Notes: generated from the sequence alone by a model not told the origin. A DNA stretch of 64,000 nucleotides from Vibrio sp. STUT-A11 (GCF_026000435.1 NZ_AP026763.1:248001-312000), one strand, 5' to 3'. Positions 26,730-36,067 are shown, numbered from the stretch's first letter. Made by a program: numbers and translations.

Positions 26730-27746
26730 ATGAGCAAACCCATTGTATTGAGTGGTGTTCAACCTTCAGGTGAACTAAGTATCGGTAACTACTTGGGTGC
26801 TCTACGTCAATGGCACCAGATGCAAGACGATTATGATTGCCAATATTGTGTAGTAGACCTTCATGCGATTACGGTTCGTCAGGACCCTAAAGCGCTACAT
26901 GAAGCAACTCTGGATGCACTGGCAATCTGTTTGGCAGTGGGTGTTGACCCTAAGAAGAGCACGCTATTCGTTCAGTCACACGTCCCAGAGCATGCTCAAC
27001 TTGGTTGGCTTCTTAACTGTTACACTCAGATGGGTGAGCTGAGCCGTATGACTCAGTTTAAAGACAAATCAGCTCGCTACGCGAACGACGTAAACGTGGG
27101 CCTATTTGATTACCCAGTGCTGATGGCCGCAGATATTCTGCTTTATGGTGCACATCAGGTACCAGTAGGCAGCGACCAGAAGCAGCACCTTGAGCTAGCA
27201 CGTGATATCGCAACGCGTTTCAATAACATCTATTCGCCAGAGAGCCCTATCTTTACGGTTCCTGAGCCATACATCCCGACGGTGAATGCACGCGTAATGA
27301 GCCTTCAGGACGCGACGAAGAAGATGTCTAAATCAGATGACAACCGTAAGAACGTTATCACGCTGCTGGAAGAGCCTAAGTCGATCATTAAGAAGATCAA
27401 CAAAGCGCAAACAGACACAGAAACACCACCAAGCATTCGTCATGATATTGAGAGCAAAGCGGGTATCGCAAACCTAATGGGCTTGTACTCAGCGGCGACA
27501 GGTATGAGCTTTGAAGAAATCGAAGCGAAGTACAAAGGCGTAGAAATGTATGGTCCGTTCAAGAAAGACGTCGGTGAAGCGGTTGTCGCTATGCTTGAGC
27601 CAATTCAGGCTGAATACCACCGTATTCGTGCCGATCGTGCTTATATGGATGAAGTGATGCAGCAAGGTGCAGAAAAAGCATCGGCTCGTGCAGCTGAGAC
27701 GCTGAAGAAAGCTTACGCAGCGGTAGGTTTTGTAGCTCGTCCATAG
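26730..27746 (+). CDS. trpS: tryptophanyl-tRNA synthetase
   Basis: Charges tRNA-Trp. A class I synthetase of 338 residues with the HIGH-type motif in PSGELSIGNYLGALRQW near residue 11 and KMSKS near 196 (KKMSKSDDNRKN). LLYGAHQVPVGSDQKQHLELARDIA near 139 is the usual dimer and ATP-site segment. SD AAAGGA lies 10 bases before the ATG. Closed by a terminator. Confidence 0.97.
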   Translation: MSKPIVLSGVQPSGELSIGNYLGALRQWHQMQDDYDCQYCVVDLHAITVRQDPKALHEATLDALAICLAVGVDPKKSTLFVQSHVPEHAQLGWLLNCYTQMGELSRMTQFKDKSARYANDVNVGLFDYPVLMAADILLYGAHQVPVGSDQKQHLELARDIATRFNNIYSPESPIFTVPEPYIPTVNARVMSLQDATKKMSKSDDNRKNVITLLEEPKSIIKKINKAQTDTETPPSIRHDIESKAGIANLMGLYSAATGMSFEEIEAKYKGVEMYGPFKKDVGEAVVAMLEPIQAEYHRIRADRAYMDEVMQQGAEKASARAAETLKKAYAAVGFVARP

Positions 27747-27772
27747 TCATAGCATTAAGTACTCATTCTTCT

Positions 27773-27801
27773 AAAAAGCTCCGTAATGCGGAGCTTTTTT
27801 T
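27773..27801 (+). terminator. trpS terminator
   Basis: AAGCTCCG-TAATG-CGGAGCTT with flanking A- and T-runs. Confidence 0.92.
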
Positions 27802-27964
27802 GATCTGTTGACCGTAGATAGACTTTGTGTGTAAGTATATACGGGCTTTTTATTCAGTAAAAACTTGCCTTTCTGGTTTGGTGTTGCAAAATACCGCCCT
27901 CCATATATCACAAAAGTGTGGTTGAGACGGTAATGCCAAACGGATTGGGAGCAAGCGACACCTT

Positions 27965-28552
27965 ATGTTGTTGATCATCGATAACTACGACTCTTTCACT
28001 TATAACCTTTATCAGTATTTTTGCGAACTTGGCGCAGAGGTAAAGGTTGTGCGCAATGATGAAATCGACCTTCAGGGAATCGAAGCGCTTAATCCGACTC
28101 ACTTGGTGATCTCTCCTGGCCCTTGTACGCCAAACGAAGCGGGTATTTCGTTGCAGGCGATTACACACTTTGCGGGTAAGCTGCCAATTCTCGGTGTCTG
28201 TTTGGGACATCAAGCCATTGCTCAGGCCTTTGGTGGAAACGTGGTACGTGCGCGACAGGTGATGCATGGCAAAACCTCTCCAGTACGTCACAATGGCCTC
28301 AGTGTGTTTAAAAACCTCAATAATCCTCTTACTGTGACGCGCTACCACTCTCTGGTGGTTGAGAATGGGACATTGCCTGATGTGTTTGAACTGACTGCCT
28401 GGACAGAACTGGCGGACGGCAGTATGGATGAAATCATGGGCTACCAACACAAGACACTGCCCATTGATGCGGTGCAATTTCATCCTGAATCTATCAAAAC
28501 AGAACAGGGTCATGAACTGTTAGCTAACTTTCTGGCGCGTGAAATGATCTGA
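27965..28552 (+). CDS. pabA: aminodeoxychorismate synthase glutaminase subunit
   Basis: A class I glutamine amidotransferase that feeds ammonia to PabB for 4-aminobenzoate and folate synthesis. The 195 residues have DNYDSFTYNLYQYF at the start, the nucleophile Cys in GVCLGHQAIAQAFGG near 78 and the catalytic His-Glu in FHPESIKTEQGHELLANF near 172. TrpG of anthranilate synthase is very similar; the neighbouring argD, as in E. coli, and the absence of trp genes favour pabA. Confidence 0.9.
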   Translation: MLLIIDNYDSFTYNLYQYFCELGAEVKVVRNDEIDLQGIEALNPTHLVISPGPCTPNEAGISLQAITHFAGKLPILGVCLGHQAIAQAFGGNVVRARQVMHGKTSPVRHNGLSVFKNLNNPLTVTRYHSLVVENGTLPDVFELTAWTELADGSMDEIMGYQHKTLPIDAVQFHPESIKTEQGHELLANFLAREMI

Positions 28553-28726
28553 TCTTGATCACTTTTCTTAACAAATAATTCATTTTTCAGGCGGTGTGAG
28601 AGTATTGCAAAACTATGCGTTTCGCTTTGCTCCCTCAATTTATTCATTCTATTTTTTATCTTCTAGCGCCTGTATTACCTGCCTTTTATAAAAAAAATCT
28701 TCGCTATTTTTGTTTCTTCATGCATA

Positions 28727-28749
28727 AATAATCACGAGTGGTGATTATT
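28727..28749. promoter_or_regulatory. candidate operator upstream of argD/astC
   Basis: A perfect 9-bp inverted repeat, AATAATCAC-N5-GTGATTATT, 165 bp before the start codon. The rest of the 361-bp gap is AT-rich and contains further short TGCATAAA and TGAATGTAAA motifs that loosely resemble ArgR half-sites. The binding protein cannot be named from sequence. Confidence 0.4.
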
Positions 28750-28913
28750 GGCAGTTGTGTGTCTGCATAAAAAGCATAAATCACTATTGAAATGGTTAAT
28801 TGAATGTAAATACAATGCCGCAATAGCTTAAATGCAAAACATTATTTGCTGGTAAAGGGAACCGATTAAGTTCGCTTATCTGCTAAGCATGCGGTATCAA
28901 GAAGGAATGTGCG

Positions 28914-30125
28914 ATGACAACGGAAATAAAAGTAGAGCGCGGTTTATTCGATGAGGTGATGGTACCTTGTTATAACCCAATGGAAATGATCCCAGTAAAA
29001 GGTAAAGGTTCACGTATCTGGGACCAGGAAGGTAATGAATACATCGACTTTGCTGGTGGTATTGCGGTGAGCTGTCTGGGTCATTGCCACCCTGCGATGG
29101 TGGAAGCGTTGACTGAACAAGGCAATAAGCTTTGGCACCTAAGTAACGTAATGACTAACGAGCCTGCTCTTCGTCTGGCGAAGACACTGACAGAATTGAG
29201 CTTTGCGGAGCGCGTTTTCTTTGCTAACTCTGGTGCAGAAGCGAACGAAGCGGCATTAAAACTGGCTCGTCGTTATGCTGCCGATGTACATGGTCCAGAG
29301 AAATCAGAAATCATCGCATTCCAACAAGGTTTCCACGGCCGTACGTTCTTTACGGTAACGGTAGGTGGCCAAGAAGCCTACTCTGATGGTTTTGGTCCTA
29401 AACCAGGTGACGTGACACACCTACCATACAACGACATCGAAGCACTGCAAGAACACATCTCAGACCGTACGTGTGCTGTGATGATGGAGCCACTACAAGG
29501 TGAAGGCGGTATCGTGCCACCAACACCAGAATTCGCTCAAGCAGTACGTGAGCTATGTGACAAGCACAACGCACTGCTGATTTTCGATGAAGTTCAAACG
29601 GGCAACGGTCGTACTGGTCACTTCTACGCATACCAAGGTCTTGGTATCACACCAGATATTCTAAGCACAGCGAAATCACTAGGTGGCGGTTTCCCTATCG
29701 GTGCAATGCTAACAACGGCAAAACTGGCTGAGCACCTTAAAGTTGGTACTCACGGTTCAACTTACGGTGGTAACCCACTGGCATGTGCAGTAGCCGAAGC
29801 GGTGGTAAACGAGGTCACTAAGCCTGAAACATTGGCTGGCGTTCTTGAGCGTGAAGCAATGTTCCGTGAAGGCTTGGAAGCGATCAACGCAAAATACAAC
29901 ATCTTCTCTGAGGTGCGTGGTAAAGGCCTATTACTAGGTGCAGCACTGAACGAAGAGTGGAAAGGTCGCGCACGTGATGTATTGGTCGCTGCGGGTAAAG
30001 AAGGCCTGATGGTACTGATTGCAGGTGCTAACGTTGTTCGTTTCACACCATCACTGGTTATCACACAAGAAGAAATTGAACAAGGTTTGGCGAAACTGGA
30101 TAAAGCGATCGCGACTTTAGTGTAA
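28914..30125 (+). CDS. argD: acetylornithine/succinylornithine aminotransferase (ArgD/AstC)
   Basis: A PLP-dependent class III aminotransferase. ArgD makes N-acetylornithine for arginine synthesis; the same fold as AstC removes the amino group from succinylornithine in arginine breakdown. Markers in 403 residues: NSGAEANEAALKLARRY near 104, FDEVQTGNGRTGHFYAYQ near 224 and the PLP lysine in TAKSLGGGFPIGAM near 255. Its position after pabA is that of E. coli argD, but astA and astD follow it. One enzyme serving both pathways is my inference. Confidence 0.92.
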   Translation: MTTEIKVERGLFDEVMVPCYNPMEMIPVKGKGSRIWDQEGNEYIDFAGGIAVSCLGHCHPAMVEALTEQGNKLWHLSNVMTNEPALRLAKTLTELSFAERVFFANSGAEANEAALKLARRYAADVHGPEKSEIIAFQQGFHGRTFFTVTVGGQEAYSDGFGPKPGDVTHLPYNDIEALQEHISDRTCAVMMEPLQGEGGIVPPTPEFAQAVRELCDKHNALLIFDEVQTGNGRTGHFYAYQGLGITPDILSTAKSLGGGFPIGAMLTTAKLAEHLKVGTHGSTYGGNPLACAVAEAVVNEVTKPETLAGVLEREAMFREGLEAINAKYNIFSEVRGKGLLLGAALNEEWKGRARDVLVAAGKEGLMVLIAGANVVRFTPSLVITQEEIEQGLAKLDKAIATLV

Positions 30126-30157
30126 GCGATACAACAGAATAAACGTCAACGTATTTA

Positions 30158-30190
30158 CCCCCGTTAAGGATCTCTGACGGGGGAGTTTTT
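30158..30190 (+). terminator. terminator-like hairpin between argD/astC and astA
   Basis: CCCCCGT and ACGGGGG form a 7-bp stem with a 12-nt loop, then AGTTTTT. It lies inside what would be an astCAD operon, with about 200 bp still to go before astA. Confidence 0.75.
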
Positions 30191-30387
30191 CCTACAATAT
30201 AAATAACCTTAACCCGGGATAATTTAAGCCAGTCAGCACCACTCTTTTAGCACCTAACAGTGTTATGCATCTAAAATTGCAGTACTGGCTCAAGTTTTTA
30301 GTCACGATATGAAAGTTGAAGTTGTTTGGACTTTCTTATCCCTAGTTAAGGTTCATTAGGATTTTCTTGCATCTGGAGGGAGTATTG

Positions 30388-31407
30388 ATGCTAGTAGTTC
30401 GCCCTATCGCGATGTCGGATTATGATTCGCTACACACTTGTGCGGTTGAATCTGGTCACGGATTTACATCTCTACCGGTTAACGAAGAACTGTTAACCAA
30501 TCGAATCAAACACTCAGAGTACAGCTTTGGCAAACCGGACGTTAATGAACCGGGTGATGAAGGCTACCTTATGGTCGGCTTTGACTCTGAAACGGGTGAA
30601 GTCGCAGGTACGACCGGAATCGAAGCATCTATTGGTTGGGATGTACCTTTCTACTCTTACCACATCAGTAAGGTTGTTCACTCATCACCTAAATTAGGCG
30701 TGAACAATGTTGTGAAGTTATTGACGTTTGGCAATAACTACACGGGTAACAGCGAAATCTGTACTCTTTTCTTGCGTGAGAAATTCCGCCAGGGTCTGAA
30801 TGGTCGCCTGATGTCGAAATGCCGTTTTTTAATGATGGCAGAGCATCCAGAGCGTTTCTCTGAAACCATTTTTGCTGAGATGCGTGGTGTCTCTGATGAA
30901 AATGGTAATTCGCCATTCTGGCAGTGGTTACAAGAACACTTCTTCTCGATTGACTTCACTCTTGCGGACTACCTGACAGGTATTGGTAAGAAAGGCTTTA
31001 TCGCTGACTTAATGCCTAAGCTGCCAATCTACATCAATTTACTCAGCCCAGAAGCACAAGCGGTGATTGGTAAGGTGCACGATAATACACGTCCGGCACT
31101 AAAGCTGCTGGAACGTGAAGGTTTTACTAACCGAGGCTACGTCGACATTTTCGATGCAGGCCCAACGGTAGAGTGCGATCTGCGCAATGTTGAATCTGTG
31201 CGCCACTCATTCCGTGCACGAGTCAAAATTGCAGAACACAACAGCACGCAGGATTTCTTGATGTGTAACGCATCATTCGAGAACTTCCGTGCGGCAGCAG
31301 CAAAAGCGGCGTATGACCCAGAAACACAAAGTGTTGTACTAGCACCAGAACTTGCCGATGCACTTTTAGTCGAGGAAGGGGACTTCGTTCGCCTTCTACC
31401 GCAGTAA
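30388..31407 (+). CDS. astA: arginine N-succinyltransferase
   Basis: First enzyme of the arginine succinyltransferase (AST) pathway: arginine plus succinyl-CoA gives N2-succinylarginine. The 339 residues start MLVVRPIAMSDYDSL and show family segments GTTGIEASIGWDVPFYSYH, FLREKFRQGLNGRLMSKCRF and LLEREGFTNRGYVDIFDAGP. The ATG at 30388 has GGAGGG seven bases upstream; an open TTG at 30367 lies before that SD and is rejected. astD follows by 28 bp. Confidence 0.95.
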   Translation: MLVVRPIAMSDYDSLHTCAVESGHGFTSLPVNEELLTNRIKHSEYSFGKPDVNEPGDEGYLMVGFDSETGEVAGTTGIEASIGWDVPFYSYHISKVVHSSPKLGVNNVVKLLTFGNNYTGNSEICTLFLREKFRQGLNGRLMSKCRFLMMAEHPERFSETIFAEMRGVSDENGNSPFWQWLQEHFFSIDFTLADYLTGIGKKGFIADLMPKLPIYINLLSPEAQAVIGKVHDNTRPALKLLEREGFTNRGYVDIFDAGPTVECDLRNVESVRHSFRARVKIAEHNSTQDFLMCNASFENFRAAAAKAAYDPETQSVVLAPELADALLVEEGDFVRLLPQ

Positions 31408-31435
31408 CAGACGACAGAATTTAAGGATAGTAACA

Positions 31436-32893
31436 ATGACACATTGGATTGCAGGTGAATGGGTACAGGGTCAGGGTGAAGAGTTTACGTCACTGTCTCC
31501 ATACAACCAGGAAGTGATTTGGCACGGCAAAGGTGCGACGGCTGAGCAAGTAAATCAAGCTGTAGCGGCGGCTCGTGCTGCTTTTGTCGACTGGAAAAAT
31601 CGTCCATTTGCAGAGCGCGAAGCCATCGTGCTGGCGTTTGCCGAAAAAGTGAAAGAAAACAGCGAACAAATCGCTGAAGTGATCGCCAAAGAAACGGGCA
31701 AACCAATTTGGGAAACCCGTACAGAAGCGGCTGCCATGGCGGGTAAAATCGCAATTTCAATTCGTGCATACCACGACCGTACTGGTGAAACGACACGTGA
31801 AGCGGCGGGTAATCAAATCGTTCTGCGTCACCGCCCTTTGGGAGTGATGGCGGTATTTGGGCCTTACAACTTCCCAGGTCACCTGCCTAATGGCCACATT
31901 GTTCCTGCTCTTTTAGCTGGTAATACAGTGGTATTCAAGCCATCAGAGCAAACGCCTTGGACTGGCGAGCTGGCGATGAAACTGTGGGAAGAAGCAGGTC
32001 TGCCGAAAGGTGTGATTAACCTGGTTCAAGGTGCGAAAGAGACTGGTATTGCTCTTGCGGATGCGAAAGGCATCGACGGTGTCCTATTTACCGGTAGTGC
32101 AAACACTGGCCACATTCTGCACCGCCAATTTGCAGGTCAACCTGGCAAAATGTTAGCGCTAGAAATGGGCGGTAACAACCCAATGGTTATCTCTGATAAC
32201 TACGGTGATCTAGACGCAACGGTTTACACCATCATTCAATCTGCATTCATCAGTGCTGGCCAGCGTTGTACCTGTGCACGTCGCCTGTACGTACCGTTTG
32301 GTGAAAAAGGTGATGCATTGATTACTAAATTGGTTGAAGCGACGAATAAGATTCGCGTCGACCAACCATTTGCACAACCAGCACCGTTTATGGGACCACA
32401 AATTTCTGTTGCGGCGGCGAAGTTCATTCTTGATGCACAAGCTAACCTACAGTCACTGGGTGGAGAGAGCCTAATCGAAGCGAAAGCGGGTGAAGCGGCG
32501 TTTGTTTCTCCGGGCATCATTGATGTGACGAATATTGCTGAGTTGCCAGATGAAGAATACTTCGGCCCACTGCTGCAAGTTGTACGTTACGAAGGTTTGG
32601 AAAAAGCAGTGGAACTGGCGAATGATACTCGCTTTGGTCTATCTGCGGGTCTAGTGTCAACCGACGACCAAGAGTGGGAATACTTTGTTGACCACATCCG
32701 TGCTGGCATTGTAAACCGCAACCGTCAATTGACTGGTGCAAGTGGTGACGCGCCGTTTGGTGGTCCTGGTGCATCAGGCAACCTTCGTCCAAGCGCATAC
32801 TATGCGGCTGACTACTGTGCTTACCCAATGGCATCAATGGAAGGTGGCGAAACACTACTTCCCGCGACATTGAGCCCAGGTGTAGAACTTTAA
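31436..32893 (+). CDS. astD: succinylglutamate-semialdehyde dehydrogenase
   Basis: Oxidises N-succinylglutamate semialdehyde with NAD+ in the AST pathway. An aldehyde dehydrogenase of 485 residues: FGPYNFPGHLPNGHIVPALL near 141 with the catalytic Asn, LEMGGNNPMVISDNYGD near 242 with the general-base Glu, and the nucleophile Cys in SAGQRCTCARRLYVPFG near 280. The remaining AST genes astB and astE are not in this window. Confidence 0.95.
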   Translation: MTHWIAGEWVQGQGEEFTSLSPYNQEVIWHGKGATAEQVNQAVAAARAAFVDWKNRPFAEREAIVLAFAEKVKENSEQIAEVIAKETGKPIWETRTEAAAMAGKIAISIRAYHDRTGETTREAAGNQIVLRHRPLGVMAVFGPYNFPGHLPNGHIVPALLAGNTVVFKPSEQTPWTGELAMKLWEEAGLPKGVINLVQGAKETGIALADAKGIDGVLFTGSANTGHILHRQFAGQPGKMLALEMGGNNPMVISDNYGDLDATVYTIIQSAFISAGQRCTCARRLYVPFGEKGDALITKLVEATNKIRVDQPFAQPAPFMGPQISVAAAKFILDAQANLQSLGGESLIEAKAGEAAFVSPGIIDVTNIAELPDEEYFGPLLQVVRYEGLEKAVELANDTRFGLSAGLVSTDDQEWEYFVDHIRAGIVNRNRQLTGASGDAPFGGPGASGNLRPSAYYAADYCAYPMASMEGGETLLPATLSPGVEL

Positions 32894-32905
32894 ATTTCAA
32901 CAATA

Positions 32906-32930
32906 GAGCCACGATGGTACTTCGTGGCTC
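32906..32930. other. stem-loop after astD
   Basis: A 9-bp perfect stem GAGCCACGA / TCGTGGCTC. No T-run follows on either strand, so it may mark transcript processing rather than intrinsic termination. Confidence 0.5.
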
Positions 32931-33060
32931 AGATTGCCGATGCATCATTAAAGTATGGAGTCTTAATGAGGTCAGCATGAAAATAATTAAAAAATGGGTG
33001 TGCGACTGACTGATACTTCATCACAGGTTAGGCTGCTCGTTCATTATTCTGGACAGAGTT

Positions 33061-33221
33061 ATACCAATCGTAGTAAATAACTGACCATTCTAACTTGTTA
33101 AAACGCTCGATAACTGCGTTAGAATTTTTGATTGTAGAGTAACTACTTATCGAAAATTCTGCCTTGTTCTCAAACGTTTTTCCTACGTTATTTATGTTCT
33201 CTTACTTACTGTGATTGGTAT
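33061..33221. repeat. 161-bp palindromic dispersed element
   Basis: The ends are inverted repeats: ATACCAATCGTAGTAAATAA on the left against the reverse complement of TTACTTACTGTGATTGGTAT on the right. The interior has a CTAACTTGTTAAAACGCTCG stretch of the kind found in miniature palindromic repeats across Vibrio chromosomes. No coding frame. It fills most of the gap between astD and the DUF1338 gene. Confidence 0.7.
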
Positions 33222-33279
33222 TAGGGCTGTGAACGAGCCGCCAACATTCTTACCCTACATCTCGTAACAAGGAGCCGTT

Positions 33280-34071
33280 ATGACCCCTGATGTGTTATTC
33301 CAATCGTTATGGCAAGACTATATTCAGCGTCTTTGCCCCTCTGCTGCTAAAGTTCATCAACTTCTTCAAGAAGATGAGCCTTTGATTAACGACCATATTG
33401 CACTGCGCACATTCAATGTTGAGCCTCTTGGCATTGAGACGCTGGCTAAGCCATTTTTAGCGATTGGTTACAAGGCGTGTGGTGACTATGTATTTGAAAG
33501 CAAAAAGCTTGTCGCTAAGCACTACGAGCACCCAGACCAAAAACAGCCTAAAGTGTTCATCAGTGAGCTCAAAGTAGAAGAGTGTTCGCCAGAGTTACAA
33601 GCGATTGTTTCTAAACTGGCAGCACAAGTGGATACAGATAAACTCGCAGATAGCGCATTTTTATATGGCGGCCGCTTATGGGATCTTAGTTTTGCAGATT
33701 ACCAGGTTTTGGAAAAAGAGAGTGAATACGCGTCCTGGCTGGCGGCTCATGGATACGGCGCTAACCACTTCACGGTCAGCGTAAATCAACTGAATCAGCA
33801 TGATGAAGTGAAGCAAGTGAACGATCACTTACGCCAAGCTGGATTTGTGATTAACGAGTCGGGTGGCGAAGTGAAAGGCTCGCCTGAAGTCCTGTTAGAA
33901 CAGTCTTCAACTATGGCAGATAAAGTGCCGGTTAACTTTACTGAAGGCTCTGAGAACATTCCGGGTGGATTCTACGAATTCGCTAAGCGTTACCCAATGG
34001 ACAATGGTGAGCTTTACCCAGGCTTTGTTGCAGCATCGGCAGACAAAATTTTTGAAAGCACGAATGGCTAA
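33280..34071 (+). CDS. DUF1338 family protein, VOC-fold dioxygenase-like
   Basis: A 263-residue protein of the DUF1338 family. Longer members (YdcJ/HglS) are Fe(II) enzymes that convert 2-oxoadipate to 2-hydroxyglutarate. Putative metal-ligand motifs are NDHIALRTFNVEPLGIETL near residue 37 and YGANHFTVSVNQLNQ near 158, with FISELKVEECSPELQ near 90. It is shorter than YdcJ, so equivalence of the substrate is not assured. It follows the AST genes on the same strand but 386 bp away, with a stem-loop and a repeat between. Confidence 0.75.
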   Translation: MTPDVLFQSLWQDYIQRLCPSAAKVHQLLQEDEPLINDHIALRTFNVEPLGIETLAKPFLAIGYKACGDYVFESKKLVAKHYEHPDQKQPKVFISELKVEECSPELQAIVSKLAAQVDTDKLADSAFLYGGRLWDLSFADYQVLEKESEYASWLAAHGYGANHFTVSVNQLNQHDEVKQVNDHLRQAGFVINESGGEVKGSPEVLLEQSSTMADKVPVNFTEGSENIPGGFYEFAKRYPMDNGELYPGFVAASADKIFESTNG

Positions 34072-34125
34072 TCCATGTCGTTAACTCGATTCCTGAGAGC
34101 ATAGCTCGAACCCTGGCCTGAATAG

Positions 34126-34161
34126 AAAAAGCCACCAATGCTGCCATTGGTGGCTTTATTA
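34126..34161. terminator. bidirectional terminator DUF1338 gene / crp
   Basis: GCCACCAATG-CTGC-CATTGGTGGC, a 10-bp stem, with an A-run before it and a T-rich stretch after it, between convergent genes. Confidence 0.9.
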
Positions 34162-34188
34162 TTTTCTTTACACTACTCGAATCAGAGA

Positions 34189-34821
34189 TTAACGAGTACC
34201 GTAAACGACGATAGTTTTACCGTGCGCAGAGATTAGATTCTGCTCTTCTAGCATCTTCAAGATACGACCAACTGTCTCACGAGAACAGCCAACAATTTGA
34301 CCGATTTCTTGACGAGTGATCTTGATTTGCATGCCATCTGGGTGAGTCATCGCGTCTGGTTGTTTTGCAAGGTTCAGAAGCGTCTGAGCGATACGACCAG
34401 TTACGTCTAGGAACGCTAGGTCACCCACTTTTTGGCTGGTTACTTGAAGGCGACGAGCCATCTGCGCAGAAAGACGCATTAGGATGTCTGGGTTTACTTG
34501 GATAAGCTGACGGAATTTCTTGAAAGAAATCTCAGCAACTTCACAAGGAGATTTAGCTCGAACCCAAGCTGTACGCTCTTGGTCTTCCTCGAATAGACCA
34601 AGTTCACCAATAAAGTCACCTTGGTTTAGGTAAGAAAGGATCATTTCCTTACCTTCTTCGTCTTTGATAAGAACCGCAACAGAACCTTTAACGATGTAGT
34701 ATAAGGTTTCAGCTTTTTCACCAGCGTGAATCAGCGTGCTCTTTGAAGGGTACTTATGAATGTGACAGTGTGAAAGAAACCACTCTAATGTCGGGTCGGT
34801 TTGAGGTTTACCTAGAACCAT
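34189..34821 (-). CDS. crp: cAMP receptor protein
   Basis: The global catabolite regulator. The 210 residues have a cyclic-nucleotide domain with the cAMP-binding GELGLFEEDQERTAWVRAKS near 72-91, the long dimer helix (about 110-137) and a C-terminal helix-turn-helix with the recognition helix in RQEIGQIVGCSRETVGRILK near 170-189, almost unchanged from E. coli. It is transcribed from the 240-bp gap between it and prkB. Confidence 0.98.
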   Translation of the reverse strand: MVLGKPQTDPTLEWFLSHCHIHKYPSKSTLIHAGEKAETLYYIVKGSVAVLIKDEEGKEMILSYLNQGDFIGELGLFEEDQERTAWVRAKSPCEVAEISFKKFRQLIQVNPDILMRLSAQMARRLQVTSQKVGDLAFLDVTGRIAQTLLNLAKQPDAMTHPDGMQIKITRQEIGQIVGCSRETVGRILKMLEEQNLISAHGKTIVVYGTR

Positions 34822-35061
34822 AATATCTCACTTCCTCTGCAGGGTACGCTTGCGCTATCCATATTTTAGCTAAGCCTGAATCAGGCTTACTAGAATAAGA
34901 GCACTTTTTATATGCTGCAAGCTATCTTGTGTTTCGGTAAGAAATAGTATCCTTTTTCTAGGATGATTTCTTGATTTTAATCGTGCCATGGTTGCTATTT
35001 TGTACGCAAAACTGTGCACATGATCACGGTATGAAAAGTAAACACTCCGAAAGCGAGATTT

Positions 35062-35931
35062 TTAGCCAATTTTTCCTGTTTCTATCAGTTGTTGTAGGAT
35101 AGGCCTCACGATCAGCTCCATTGCAAAACTCATCTTACCGCCCGGCACGACTATCGTGTTGTGACGTGACATAAACGAACCGTCAATCATGGCCAACAGG
35201 TAAGGGAAGTCGACATTCTTGATCCCACGTAGTCGGATGACCACAAAGCTTTCATCCAGACTCGGGATGCCTTTCGCATTGAGTGGGTTCGATGTATCCA
35301 CGGTTGGCACGCGCTGAAAGTTGATATGAGTACGTGAAAACTGCGGAGTAATGTAATTCAGATAGTCATCCATCGAGCGTACGATGGAGTCCATGACGGC
35401 CTCTCTTGAGTGGCCGCGGTCACGCGTATCCCGGACGAATTTTTGGATCCACTCCAGGTTCACAATCGGTACCATGCCAATCAGAAAATCGACATGTTGT
35501 GATACGTTCACTTCACCATCGACCACGCCACCGTGCAGCCCTTCATAGAAGAGTACGTCGCTGTTGTCTGGTAGGTCTTGCCACGGTGTGAAAGTGCCTG
35601 GCATCTGGTTGTACGGTACCGCTTCATCAAAGGTGTGTAGATAACGGCGTATGCTGCCAGTGCCTTCCTCACCATATTGGCGGAAAAACTTTTCCAAGCC
35701 AGGAAAGTCATTCGCCTGAGGACCAAAGTAGCTGATGTGTCTGCCTTGCTCGCGCGCTTTACGAATTTCGATATCCATTTCCGGGCGGGTAAAGCGATGG
35801 AAGCTGTCACCTTCAACCCAAGCTGGTTTGACGTTCATCATATTGAACATCTTACGGAAGGCTTCAGATGTAGTGGTCGTGCCGGCTCCGGATGAGCCGG
35901 TAACTGCAATAATTGGGTGTTTAGCTGACAT
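35062..35931 (-). CDS. prkB: phosphoribulokinase-like protein PrkB
   Basis: A 289-residue P-loop kinase of the phosphoribulokinase/uridine kinase group with AVTGSSGAGTTTTSEAF near residue 10, WVEGDSFHRFTRPEMD near 38 and FYEGLHGG near 127. No Calvin-cycle partner is near, and the role in heterotrophic gammaproteobacteria is not established. It keeps the E. coli order with crp, yheU and yheT; E. coli yhfA is missing between crp and prkB. Confidence 0.92.
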   Translation of the reverse strand: MSAKHPIIAVTGSSGAGTTTTSEAFRKMFNMMNVKPAWVEGDSFHRFTRPEMDIEIRKAREQGRHISYFGPQANDFPGLEKFFRQYGEEGTGSIRRYLHTFDEAVPYNQMPGTFTPWQDLPDNSDVLFYEGLHGGVVDGEVNVSQHVDFLIGMVPIVNLEWIQKFVRDTRDRGHSREAVMDSIVRSMDDYLNYITPQFSRTHINFQRVPTVDTSNPLNAKGIPSLDESFVVIRLRGIKNVDFPYLLAMIDGSFMSRHNTIVVPGGKMSFAMELIVRPILQQLIETGKIG

Positions 35932-36067
35932 GACAAACCTTGTCGAAAATTACTTTCCTTTAAGTGCAGCAGGCATCTACTGCACAAGTGATAGTCCACT
36001 ATAGCACGTAACTACGGCTTGTCATCGGGTGGGGTACGGTAAAATGTGAAGGGCTTGGGGAAATGGT

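Noticed and set aside
27908..28513. 201-codon minus-strand frame over pabA
   Set aside because: Antisense to pabA, which has all catalytic motifs; no family match for the shadow.
28580..28620. Possible Crp site (TGTGAGAGTATTGCAA) before argD/astC
   Set aside because: Only one half-site matches; the second half is not TCACA.
32517..32978. 153-codon minus-strand frame over the astD end
   Set aside because: Antisense of a well-conserved dehydrogenase; His/Gln-rich composition typical of a shadow.
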